Shown: positions 56,584 to 64,000 of the stretch, piece after piece | How the letters are laid out: every line of letters starts with the position of its first letter | Numbering within the stretch: the stretch's first letter is position 1 | Assembly: GCA_902620465.1 (NCBI GenBank) | Contig: CACNIF010000004.1 | Location: 1-64,000 of the forward strand | Direction of reading: 5' to 3' | From: an uncultured Pelagibacteraceae bacterium | Lineage (GTDB): Bacteria > Pseudomonadota > Alphaproteobacteria > Pelagibacterales > Pelagibacteraceae | DNA: 64,000 bases | Made by a program: the position numbers and the translations under genes | The notes under the pieces: generated by a model | What the model was told of the DNA's origin: nothing | Databases searched by the model: none | Seen by the model: only the letters and a program-made list of their open reading frames with translations

Positions 56584-57368
56584 TGAAAAAAGGTAAAAAA
56601 TTATACGAGGGTAAAGCAAAAATCATTTATGCCTCTTCTGATAAAAATTTAGTTATCCAATATTTTAAAGATGACGCTACTGCTTTTAATAATCAGAAAA
56701 AAAGTACCATAGAGGGAAAAGGTGTATTGAATAATCGTATTTCAGAATACATACTTTCTAATCTGTCTCAAATAGGAATTAAAAATCATTTAGTAAAAAG
56801 ATTAAATATGAGAGAACAATTAATCAAATTGGTAGAAATTATTCCAATTGAGTTTGTTGTGAGAAATGTTGCTACCGGTTCTTTAACGAAAAGGCTTGGA
56901 ATTGAAGATGGAACGGTTCTTAAAGAACCCCTAATTGAATACTGTTTAAAGGATGACGAACTTGGAGATCCCTTAATAGCAGAAGATCATATCTATGCTT
57001 TTGAGTGGGCCTCAAAAAAAGAAATTGAAAAAGTAAAAAAAATGATCTTAAGAATTAACGATTTCATGATTGGTATGTTTAGAGGCGTTGGTATCAAGTT
57101 GATAGACTTTAAACTTGAGTTTGGAAGAATAAAAATAAACGGTAAAAATGAGGTTATTTTAGCTGATGAAATTAGTCCAGATACTTGTCGATTATGGGAC
57201 TCTGTTACAGAAAAAAAATTAGATAAAGATAGATTCAGAAAAGATTTAGGAGATTTAATACCAGCATACACTGAAGTCGCAAAAAGACTGGGAATTTTAC
57301 ATGAACTATCCAATGTTACTGCGGTCAATGTTACAAAATTATCTTCAGTAAAAAAAAAGAGTAAATGA
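56583..57368 (+). CDS. purC: SAICAR synthetase
   Basis: 261 residues. [37 protein letters not shown] and [14 protein letters not shown] are the diagnostic motifs. It joins aspartate to CAIR, making the substrate of PurB, encoded just upstream. It overlaps purS by four bases (ATGA). Confidence 0.97.
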   Translation: MKKGKKLYEGKAKIIYASSDKNLVIQYFKDDATAFNNQKKSTIEGKGVLNNRISEYILSNLSQIGIKNHLVKRLNMREQLIKLVEIIPIEFVVRNVATGSLTKRLGIEDGTVLKEPLIEYCLKDDELGDPLIAEDHIYAFEWASKKEIEKVKKMILRINDFMIGMFRGVGIKLIDFKLEFGRIKINGKNEVILADEISPDTCRLWDSVTEKKLDKDRFRKDLGDLIPAYTEVAKRLGILHELSNVTAVNVTKLSSVKKKSK

Positions 57369-57607
57369 AGGTTTCTGCAATTATTACTTTAAAAAAAGAT
57401 GTTCTTGATCCGCAAGGAAAAGTTATTCACCAGACCTTAGATGGAATGGGATTTAAAGATGTTAATGAAGTTAGACAAGGTAAATATTTTGAAATTGACG
57501 TAAAAGAAAACGATCCCCAAAAAGCTCAAAAAATTGTTGAAGATATGTGTAACAAACTCTTAGCGAATCTTGTAATAGAGAATTATAAAATTATTGAGAT
57601 ACAATAA
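57365..57607 (+). CDS. purS: PurS, FGAM synthase small subunit
   Basis: 80 residues. [20 protein letters not shown] and [12 protein letters not shown] identify PurS, the small structural subunit that bridges PurL and PurQ in the three-part enzyme. Its presence shows the split, Gram-positive-like FGAM synthase used by alphaproteobacteria rather than the fused 1300-residue form. Confidence 0.96.
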   Translation: MKVSAIITLKKDVLDPQGKVIHQTLDGMGFKDVNEVRQGKYFEIDVKENDPQKAQKIVEDMCNKLLANLVIENYKIIEIQ

Positions 57608-57610
57608 TTA

Positions 57611-58294
57611 ATGAAATCAGCAGTAATTACTTTTCCAGGTTCAAATTGTGACAGAGATATGCACGTCGCACTGAATAAGTTTGGTTTTAAAAATAAAATG
57701 GTCTGGCATAATGATAATGAATTACCTAAATCTGATTTGATAGTACTTCCAGGAGGATTTTCATATGGTGATTATTTGAGATGTGGGAGCATGGCTTCTA
57801 AATCAAAGATAATGCAATCAGTAATCAATTTTGCAAAATCAGGTGGTTTAGTAATGGGAATTTGTAATGGATTTCAGATTTTGGTTGAAAGTGGATTGGT
57901 TCCAGGAATTTTGTTGAGAAATAAATATTTAGAATTTATTTGTAAAAATGTTTTTGTAAAAATTGATAATAAGGATAACCCATATTTTAAAAATTTAGAT
58001 AAAGAGGTATTTGAGCTTCATATTGCACATAATGAGGGAAATTATTTTTGCACCAATGATCAACTTAAAGAAATCCAAGATAATAATCAGGTAGCTATTT
58101 ATTATTGTAATGATAATGGAAAAACTGAGGAAAAATTTAATCCCAATGGATCATTAAAGAATATTGCTGGTATTTTTAATAAGGAAAAAAATGTTTTAGG
58201 AATGATGCCTCATCCTGAAAGGATGATAGATAAAAGTTTATCTGGGGAAGATGGATCTTTATTTTTTAAAAATTTAATAAATAACATAAAATAA
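57611..58294 (+). CDS. purQ: PurQ, glutaminase subunit of FGAM synthase
   Basis: 227 residues, class I glutamine amidotransferase. Catalytic Cys85 ([10 protein letters not shown]) and His201-Glu203 (MPHPERM) are in place; oxyanion region [14 protein letters not shown] is clear. It supplies ammonia to PurL. It lies three bases after purS, and its TAA overlaps the purL ATG. Confidence 0.97.
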   Translation: MKSAVITFPGSNCDRDMHVALNKFGFKNKMVWHNDNELPKSDLIVLPGGFSYGDYLRCGSMASKSKIMQSVINFAKSGGLVMGICNGFQILVESGLVPGILLRNKYLEFICKNVFVKIDNKDNPYFKNLDKEVFELHIAHNEGNYFCTNDQLKEIQDNNQVAIYYCNDNGKTEEKFNPNGSLKNIAGIFNKEKNVLGMMPHPERMIDKSLSGEDGSLFFKNLINNIK

Positions 58295-60483
58295 TGAAAG
58301 TTAACGAACAGATAGCTATAGATCACGGATTAAAAAAAGAGGAATACAAAAAAATTTGTGACCTATTAAAAAGAGTTCCTAATCTAACTGAACTTGGAAT
58401 TTTCTCTGCAATGTGGAATGAACACTGTTCCTATAAATCATCAAGACTTCATTTAAAAAAACTACCAACTTCTGGTAAAAAAGTTATTCAAGGGCCCGGA
58501 GAAAATGCTGGTGTTATTGATATCGAAGATGGTGATGCAATAGTCTTCAAGATTGAAAGCCACAACCATCCCTCTTTTATTGAACCATATCAAGGAGCAG
58601 CCACTGGTGTGGGTGGTATAATGAGGGATGTATTTACAATGGGTGCAAGACCAATTGCAAATTTAAATTCAATTCATTTTGGATCTTCACAACACAAAAA
58701 AACAAAAAATCTTTTAAGAGGAGTTGTTCATGGAATTGGAGGTTATGGAAACTGCATGGGTGTGCCAACAATTGCTGGACAAACTTCTTTTGATAGTTCT
58801 TACAATGGAAACATTTTAGTCAATGCGATGACACTTGGATTAGTTAAGAAAAATAAAATTTTTTACTCAAAGGCTGCTGGTCTTAACAAACCTGTTATTT
58901 ACGTTGGTTCTAAAACTGGACGAGATGGTATTCATGGAGCAAGTATGGCGTCTGCTAGTTTTGATGAAAAAATTGAAGAAAAAAAACCAACTGTTCAAGT
59001 AGGAGATCCTTTTACAGAAAAACTTTTACTTGAGGCTTGTCTAGAATTGATGGCTGGAGACTCAATTATTGCAATACAAGACATGGGGGCAGCGGGTCTC
59101 ACATCATCAAGTATCGAAATGGCTTCAAAAGGTAATTTAGGAATTGAATTAAACCTTAATAAGGTTCCATGTAGAGAAAGCAAAATGACCCCTTATGAAA
59201 TTATGCTTTCTGAAAGCCAAGAAAGAATGCTGATTGTTCTAGAAAATGGAAAAGAAGATTTAGCAAAAAAAATATTTGATAAATGGGATCTAGATTTCGC
59301 TGTAATTGGTAAAACAACAAACTCCAAAAATATTGAATTGTTTTATGATGAAAAACAAGTCGCAAGTATTCCAATTAATACTTTAGTTGAAAATTCTCCA
59401 ATGTATGATCGAAAGTGGAAAAAAACAAAGTTACCTAAAAAAAATTTAATCAAAAAAGAGGAGTTTAAAAAATTTAAAATCAAAGAAGTTTTAAATAAAA
59501 TTTTATCAAATCCTAATGTTTGTAGTAAAGAATGGATCTGGCAACAATATGATCACACCGTTATGGGTGATACAATACAAAAACCAGGTGGTGACTCTGG
59601 TGTGGTGAGAGTTCATGGAACCGATAAGGCAGTAGCTGCAACTGTTGACTCTTCAGCTATTTATTGTTGGGCGCATCCTCTAACAGGTGGAAAACAAGTT
59701 GTTTGTGAAAGTTGGAGAAATCTTATTTCAGTTGGGGCAACTCCTATTGCCATAACAAATTGTTTGAACTTTGGGAGTCCAGAGAAAGAAGAAAACATGG
59801 GAGAATTTGTTGAATGTGTCCAGGGGATAGGTGAAGCTTGTGAATATTTAAAATTTCCAGTCGTTTCTGGGAATGTATCATTTTACAACCAAACAAAAGA
59901 AATTGGAATTAAACCAACCCCATCAATTGGCGGTGTGGGTCTAATAAAAGATTACAAACAAATGATTACTATGGACTTCAAAGAAATAGATAACCTTGTT
60001 TTAATAATTGGTAAAACTGAAGGTCATTTAGATCAAAGCCTTTTTGCAAGAAATATATTAAATGAAAAAAATGGACCACCACCTGAAATAAATCTCTTTA
60101 ATGAAAAAAATAATGGTGAAACAGTTCTCCAACTTATTAAAGATAATCTTGTTAGAAGTGCTCATGATGTTTCAATTGGTGGAATAATTACAGCTGTAAG
60201 TAAAATGTGTATAAAAGGAAATAAAGGTATAGAATTTAATAAGCCTAAATATTTCATGAGTGATACCGAATATTTATTTTCTGAAGATCAAGGTCGATAT
60301 GTAATTGAGATAGAGCCAAAAAATTTAAAAAAAGTTGAAAGTATTTTGAATAAAAACTCTGTCCACTTTGATGAATTTGGTAAAATTACGGATAAAAATA
60401 TGATTATTAATGGGAAGACAAAAGTTACAATTGACGAATTAAAATCATATAATACTAATTGGTTATCTAACTACATGAATTAA
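58294..60483 (+). CDS. purL: PurL, FGAM synthase large subunit
   Basis: 729 residues, the short PurL type. [10 protein letters not shown], the first ATP-site half [31 protein letters not shown] and [12 protein letters not shown] are its blocks. It converts FGAR to FGAM using ATP and ammonia from PurQ. purB-C-S-Q-L are tightly packed, so five steps of purine synthesis are one transcription unit, joined by bolA-grxD. Confidence 0.97.
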   Translation: MKVNEQIAIDHGLKKEEYKKICDLLKRVPNLTELGIFSAMWNEHCSYKSSRLHLKKLPTSGKKVIQGPGENAGVIDIEDGDAIVFKIESHNHPSFIEPYQGAATGVGGIMRDVFTMGARPIANLNSIHFGSSQHKKTKNLLRGVVHGIGGYGNCMGVPTIAGQTSFDSSYNGNILVNAMTLGLVKKNKIFYSKAAGLNKPVIYVGSKTGRDGIHGASMASASFDEKIEEKKPTVQVGDPFTEKLLLEACLELMAGDSIIAIQDMGAAGLTSSSIEMASKGNLGIELNLNKVPCRESKMTPYEIMLSESQERMLIVLENGKEDLAKKIFDKWDLDFAVIGKTTNSKNIELFYDEKQVASIPINTLVENSPMYDRKWKKTKLPKKNLIKKEEFKKFKIKEVLNKILSNPNVCSKEWIWQQYDHTVMGDTIQKPGGDSGVVRVHGTDKAVAATVDSSAIYCWAHPLTGGKQVVCESWRNLISVGATPIAITNCLNFGSPEKEENMGEFVECVQGIGEACEYLKFPVVSGNVSFYNQTKEIGIKPTPSIGGVGLIKDYKQMITMDFKEIDNLVLIIGKTEGHLDQSLFARNILNEKNGPPPEINLFNEKNNGETVLQLIKDNLVRSAHDVSIGGIITAVSKMCIKGNKGIEFNKPKYFMSDTEYLFSEDQGRYVIEIEPKNLKKVESILNKNSVHFDEFGKITDKNMIINGKTKVTIDELKSYNTNWLSNYMN

Positions 60484-60485
60484 TT

Positions 60486-60716
60486 ATGGCGATGGACTTA
60501 AAGGAAATTGAAAAGCACATAAAAGAAGCATTACCCGATGCATTGGTTGAGATTCAAGATTTAGCTGGTGACGGAAACCATTACTCTGCAACCATTACTT
60601 CTTCTAAATTTACTGGTAAAAGTAAAATTGAGCAGCATAAAATGGTATATAATTCTTTAAAAGGTAAAATGGGAAATGAACTTCACGCCTTAGCGATAAA
60701 AACAAAGGAGCAATAA
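60486..60716 (+). CDS. bolA: BolA-family protein
   Basis: 76 residues. IKEALPDALVEIQDLAGDGNHY and EQHKMVYNSLKGKMGNELHAL match the short BolA/IbaG type, with the conserved His (HKMVY) that helps bind a [2Fe-2S] cluster with monothiol glutaredoxin. Its TAATG overlap with the grxD gene supports a BolA-GrxD complex in Fe-S trafficking. Confidence 0.94.
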   Translation: MAMDLKEIEKHIKEALPDALVEIQDLAGDGNHYSATITSSKFTGKSKIEQHKMVYNSLKGKMGNELHALAIKTKEQ

Positions 60717-61048
60717 TGGACGATCAAATTAAAAATTTAATTCAAAATCATATTGATAATAATGACGTTTGTTTATTTATGAAGGGAACGCCCGATGCTC
60801 CACAATGTGGATTTTCAATGGCAGTTGCAAACTTGCTTAAAATCTTAGAAGTGAATTATAAAGGAGTTAATGTTTTAGAAGATCAATCATTAAGAGAGGG
60901 TATAAAGACTTTCAGTGATTGGCCAACAATACCACAATTATATGTCAAAAAAGAATTTGTTGGTGGATGTGATATCGTTAAAGAAATGTATGAAAATGGT
61001 GAATTAAAAAAAGTCTTTGACGATAAAGGTGTGAATTATAAAAAATAA
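60716..61048 (+). CDS. grxD: Monothiol glutaredoxin (Grx4/GrxD type)
   Basis: 110 residues, thioredoxin fold. Active-site C31-G-F-S is the CGFS class that binds a [2Fe-2S] cluster with glutathione rather than reducing disulfides. TPDAPQCGFS, WPTIPQLYVKKEFVGGCDI complete the signature. It probably works with BolA (upstream) and depends on glutathione made by gshA-gshB at 43-45 kb. It is two bases from the convergent rpsD stop. Confidence 0.96.
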   Translation: MDDQIKNLIQNHIDNNDVCLFMKGTPDAPQCGFSMAVANLLKILEVNYKGVNVLEDQSLREGIKTFSDWPTIPQLYVKKEFVGGCDIVKEMYENGELKKVFDDKGVNYKK

Positions 61049-61050
61049 TT

Positions 61051-61668
61051 CTATCTAGAGTAATATTCAATGACTAGATTTGGTTCCATAACAATAGGAT
61101 AAGGAACTTCCTCAAATTTTGGCACCCTTATGAATTTAAATTTTTTGTTCTTTTCATCCATTTGGATATATTCTGGAGTTTCTCTTTCTTTATTTGCTAA
61201 AGCTATATCAACTATTGCCAATTGTTTTGACTTGTCTCTAATCTCAATCGTATCCTCTTCTCTAACTGAATAACTTGAAATGTTAACTTTTTTTCCATTT
61301 ACTCTCACATGTCCATGGTTAATAAGTTGTCGTGCAGAAAAAATTGTCGTTGCAAATTTTGCTCTATAAATGACAGCATCTAATCTTCTTTCTAACAAAC
61401 CAATTAAGTTTTCGCTTGTATCTCCTTTTTGCATGCTAGCTTTTTTATAAATATTTCTGAATTGTCTCTCATTGATATTGCCATAATAAGCTTTTAACTT
61501 CTGTTTTGCTTGAAGCTGAATACCGTAGTCTGAGGGTTTAGATGTTTTGGTTTGACCATGCTGTCCTGGCCCATATGCTCTGGTGTTAAAAGGGCTTTTA
61601 GGTCTTCCCCAAAGGTTAACTTTCAATCTTCTATCAACTTTGTGTTTAGAGTTTAATCTTTTTGTCAT
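61051..61668 (-). CDS. rpsD: 30S ribosomal protein S4
   Basis: 205 residues. [20 protein letters not shown] at the start, the S4 RNA-binding domain ([35 protein letters not shown]) and C-terminal IEYYSR are complete. S4 starts assembly of the 30S body. It has a promoter of its own just upstream and almost no leader. No N-terminal zinc cysteines are present, as in most alphaproteobacteria. Confidence 0.97.
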   Translation of the reverse strand: MTKRLNSKHKVDRRLKVNLWGRPKSPFNTRAYGPGQHGQTKTSKPSDYGIQLQAKQKLKAYYGNINERQFRNIYKKASMQKGDTSENLIGLLERRLDAVIYRAKFATTIFSARQLINHGHVRVNGKKVNISSYSVREEDTIEIRDKSKQLAIVDIALANKERETPEYIQMDEKNKKFKFIRVPKFEEVPYPIVMEPNLVIEYYSR

Positions 61669-61680
61669 TTAATATTGGGT

Positions 61681-61708
61681 CTTATAAACTTACACATTAT
61701 TTTGTCAA
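61681..61708 (-). promoter_or_regulatory. Promoter for rpsD
   Basis: A perfect TTGACA (61708-61703) ends right after the upstream gene's stop; a 16-base spacer leads to TATAAG (61686-61681). Transcription should begin about six bases before the ATG at 61668, leaving no room for a ribosome site, so the mRNA may be nearly leaderless. Confidence 0.55.
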
Positions 61709-62422
61709 TCAACGTTTTTTACCCAAACTTGCAAATACGCTTGATAAAATACGTGTTTCTTTATCAGATAATTCCATTTTATAAAAAATGTTTCTTAAAT
61801 TCTGTAACATTATAGGTTTCTTTTCTTTTGGTTTAAAAAAATTGATGTCTTCTAAATTACTTAAACACAAGTTTATCATTGATTGAATTTCTTTTTTTGA
61901 TGCAGATTTAACTTTTTTAGATTTTTTAAATGGTTTGGTTTTCATTTTAATTATACTTGAGATTACTTGAGCTATAATAGTTAAACTATGAGAAAGATTT
62001 AATGACTTAAATTCTGGATTAGTTGGAATTTGTAAAGTGTAATTAGCATAACTCACCTCTTCATTTGAAAGACCTGAGGCTTCAGATCCAAATAAAAAAC
62101 CAACTTTTTTTTTAAAATCTATTTTCTTCAAATCATCTAAATTTATATGTTTTATATTTTTATTTCTAAACCGCGCTGAAGTTGCAATTACAATATCAAT
62201 ATCTTTGAGTGCTTTTTCAATATTCTCATACACTTTACTTTGATTAATAATATTTTTTGCACCTACTGATGTAGCAAAAATTTTGTCATTTGGAAAAATA
62301 GGCTTAGGATTTATTAAAATTAACTTTTTAAAGCTAAAATTTTTTATTGCTCTTGCGCATGCACCGATATTTTCTGACAACTGCGGCTTATGTAAAATAA
62401 ATGAAATATTATTTTTTGACAT
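61709..62422 (-). CDS. TrmJ-like SPOUT RNA methyltransferase (TrmH family, group 1)
   Basis: 237 residues. FILHKPQLSENIGACARAIKNF at the start, VGFLFGSEASGLSNEEV and LQIPTNPEFKSLNLSHSLTI are the three SpoU motifs that form the SAM-binding knot. The C-terminal helical extension resembles TrmJ, which 2'-O-methylates position 32 of some tRNAs. The exact target is inferred. It lies one base after the DUF1989 gene and 40 before rpsD. Confidence 0.85.
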   Translation of the reverse strand: MSKNNISFILHKPQLSENIGACARAIKNFSFKKLILINPKPIFPNDKIFATSVGAKNIINQSKVYENIEKALKDIDIVIATSARFRNKNIKHINLDDLKKIDFKKKVGFLFGSEASGLSNEEVSYANYTLQIPTNPEFKSLNLSHSLTIIAQVISSIIKMKTKPFKKSKKVKSASKKEIQSMINLCLSNLEDINFFKPKEKKPIMLQNLRNIFYKMELSDKETRILSSVFASLGKKR

Positions 62423-62423
62423 G

Positions 62424-63287
62424 TTAATCAGTTAGACCATGGTCTCTATTATAAGATGATATCTTAGTAATTTTTATACCTTCCAAAAATTTTTTATTTA
62501 CATCCCAAATAGAAACTTTTAGTGGATAACATTTTGCAACGTCCGATGAATGTTCGGAACCGCAATCACCACCGGGACATGCAGATAAGGCTCCTAATAG
62601 ATCAGTTTCAGCAAAAAATTCTAGATAATCGCCAGGTCTTACTGGGCTTGATTTCATAAAATATTGCTTAGTGTCATTGGTAAAACCAGTAAGCATAAAT
62701 ACATTTAATACATCGTGTACAATTTTTTCTGCCTCATCCACTTTGATATTCTTTTCCTTAACTAAAGCCCTGGTTAGATTTGAATGACAACAATAATGGT
62801 AATCGTTGTTTGATGTTAGCTTGTAAGTATAAGGATCACATCTAGTGCCAATAACATCATGAACCGAACCCCCATCTTTATCATAACCATACCAATCTAA
62901 CGTATCCCACGTAATTGTTGCCAATGATCTTAAATATGGGAAACTGCTAAACATTTTGTCTCCAACTGAAATATGTGTTCCATAGAGAGCTCTAGTTTTT
63001 CCAGAATAAAACTTTTCATTTAAATTATCAGCTTGAAATATATTTAAATCCCCTACTTGTGGACCTTCAATACTTTCAATTCTAAAAAAATTACCTGATT
63101 TAACATTGAAAGTTTTAGCATCTCTTGGAGGGACTATAACTTCATCAATTTTTTTAATGTGTTTTCTCGCTTCATGTAATATTTCAAGATTATTATTTAT
63201 ATTATCATTTGGGTAACAAACGACAGGATCTGCTCCAACCCTGCTTTCAATATCAGCAGGTTTCAAAGAGAACTTTTTAATTTTCAT
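62424..63287 (-). CDS. DUF1989 (urea carboxylase-associated) family protein
   Basis: 287 residues. VPPRDAKTFNVKSGNFFRI, the GTRCDPYTY region and SACPGGDCGSEHSSD (Cys-rich, near 250) are the DUF1989 pattern. Such genes often sit beside urea carboxylase or amino-compound catabolism genes, but none are visible here; the neighbours are cimA and a tRNA methylase. Cys and His clusters suggest a metal or a nucleophile. Biochemical function is not known to me. Confidence 0.78.
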   Translation of the reverse strand: MKIKKFSLKPADIESRVGADPVVCYPNDNINNNLEILHEARKHIKKIDEVIVPPRDAKTFNVKSGNFFRIESIEGPQVGDLNIFQADNLNEKFYSGKTRALYGTHISVGDKMFSSFPYLRSLATITWDTLDWYGYDKDGGSVHDVIGTRCDPYTYKLTSNNDYHYCCHSNLTRALVKEKNIKVDEAEKIVHDVLNVFMLTGFTNDTKQYFMKSSPVRPGDYLEFFAETDLLGALSACPGGDCGSEHSSDVAKCYPLKVSIWDVNKKFLEGIKITKISSYNRDHGLTD

Positions 63288-64000
63288 TTATTTACTTGCA
63301 GGAGCTTTGTCCTTAAATAATTTGAAATCTAAACTATCGATAAGAGCTTTAAATGATGCATCAATTATGTTTGGTGATACGCCGATTGTAAACCAATTTT
63401 TTCCTTGGGAATCTGTGCTTTCAATAGATACTCTTGTAGTAGCTTCAGTTCCTGTATTTAAAATTCTCACCTTATAGTCAACTAGTTTTAAATCTTTCAA
63501 ATATTCAGAATATTTTTCTAATTTTGTAACATTTTTTCTTATAGCGTTATCTAAAGCATGAACAGGTCCATTACCCTCACCTTCGCAGACTATTTGTTCA
63601 CCATCAACTTCCAATTTTGCTTTTGCTCTAGAAATTATTTTATCTTGATTGTTTTTTGAGACTGAAACGTCGTATTCCTTAATTGAGATATATCTTGGGA
63701 TTTCCCCCATTACTCTTCTAGCCAATAACTCAAATGATGCATCTGCTCCATCATAACTGTAGCCAATGAACTCTCTATCTTTAACTTCTTCTAATAGTTT
63801 TTTAACTTTAGGGTCATTTTCCTTAATATCAATCCCAATTGTTTTAAGTCTAGAAAGAATATTTGATTTACCTGACTGATCAGAAACAACAATATTTCTA
63901 TTGTTACCTACATCTTCAGGATTTATATGCTCATAAGTTTTGGGATCTTTTTGAACAGCAGATACATGTAGACCGCCCTTGTGTGAAAATGCTGCAGCAC
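63288..64000 (-). CDS. cimA: Citramalate synthase CimA (C-terminal part, cut by window edge)
   Basis: About 237 codons are open to the window end. The visible upstream part reads AFSHKGGLHVSAVQKDPKTY, then VSDQSGKSNIL, both typical of CimA within the LeuA-like family, and the C-terminal regulatory domain follows (IPRYISIKEYDVS, NTGTEATTRV). It condenses pyruvate with acetyl-CoA to citramalate, a threonine-independent route to isoleucine. LeuA proper is less likely from the 'HVSAVQKDPKTYEHI' block. The catalytic barrel lies outside. Confidence 0.88.
   Translation of the reverse strand, partial: AAAFSHKGGLHVSAVQKDPKTYEHINPEDVGNNRNIVVSDQSGKSNILSRLKTIGIDIKENDPKVKKLLEEVKDREFIGYSYDGADASFELLARRVMGEIPRYISIKEYDVSVSKNNQDKIISRAKAKLEVDGEQIVCEGEGNGPVHALDNAIRKNVTKLEKYSEYLKDLKLVDYKVRILNTGTEATTRVSIESTDSQGKNWFTIGVSPNIIDASFKALIDSLDFKLFKDKAPASK

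Noticed and set aside
1..64000. tRNA, rRNA, CRISPR arrays, insertion sequences or prophage genes
   Set aside because: Looked for in all gaps. No cloverleaf-like or repeat-spacer structure, transposase or integrase was seen; gaps are short and AT-rich.
62424..64000. cimA-DUF1989-methylase as a metabolic operon
   Set aside because: Close spacing is the rule across this whole genome, and the three predicted functions have no shared substrate.

Overview
The window looks like a piece of a streamlined, very AT-rich alphaproteobacterial chromosome, most likely of the SAR11 clade (Pelagibacterales). This is inferred from gene content and style, since no rRNA gene is present. The DNA is strongly AT-biased with Lys/Asn/Ile-rich proteins. 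Gene ends commonly overlap by 1-50 bases, no stretch over 300 bases lacks a gene, and there are no insertion sequences, prophages, CRISPR arrays or tRNAs. NDUFA12, DUF2155, split PurS/PurQ/PurL, an IscR-led suf operon and an NAD-dependent formate dehydrogenase fit this assignment.

Layout. 1-2.9 kb: iscR-sufB-sufC-sufD' on the minus strand (Fe-S assembly), with an operator-like palindrome at the iscR promoter and a Fur-box-like palindrome before a divergent alpha/beta hydrolase. 3-14 kb: anmK, tyrS, an AsmA-like protein, prfB (with a programmed +1 frameshift), PBP1A and RNase E/G. 13.5-18.4 kb: thiS-thiG, aroQ-accB-accC, DUF2155/NDUFA12 and an orphan class II ribonucleotide reductase C-terminal domain. 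18.4-25.4 kb: aspS, an Hda-like protein, DUF2066, purM-purN, ndk, pepA. 25.4-33.4 kb: the outer-membrane biogenesis run lptF-lptG-lptD-surA-pdxA-rsmA facing gmk. 33.4-38 kb: acpP-fabG-fabD facing rpsF-rpsR-rplI-dnaB. 38-48.3 kb: an RND exporter, cvpA-purF, an HD-domain putative diiron oxygenase, gshA-gshB, two transporters and a coiled-coil protein. 48.3-54.5 kb: an amidinotransferase with a DMT exporter, a SufU/IscU-like scaffold, an HPP membrane protein, formate dehydrogenase, exported MsrA, and a broken selO'/'sfsA junction. 54.5-61 kb: map-purB-purC-purS-purQ-purL-bolA-grxD. 61-64 kb: rpsD, a TrmJ-like methylase, a DUF1989 protein and the 3' part of cimA on the minus strand.

Most genes are core housekeeping: Fe-S assembly, cell envelope and LPS export, purine synthesis, fatty-acid initiation, translation and glutathione. 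Five signals stand out. They are (1) the RF2 autoregulatory frameshift, retained in a minimal genome; (2) a deletion scar joining the 5' half of selO to the 3' half of sfsA directly before map; (3) an RNase E/G catalytic domain without the zinc-link cysteines; (4) a lone NrdJ C-terminal domain protein; and (5) a PhnZ-like HD protein with a full putative diiron ligand set. I did not find a clearly new multi-gene system; these five are the best leads.
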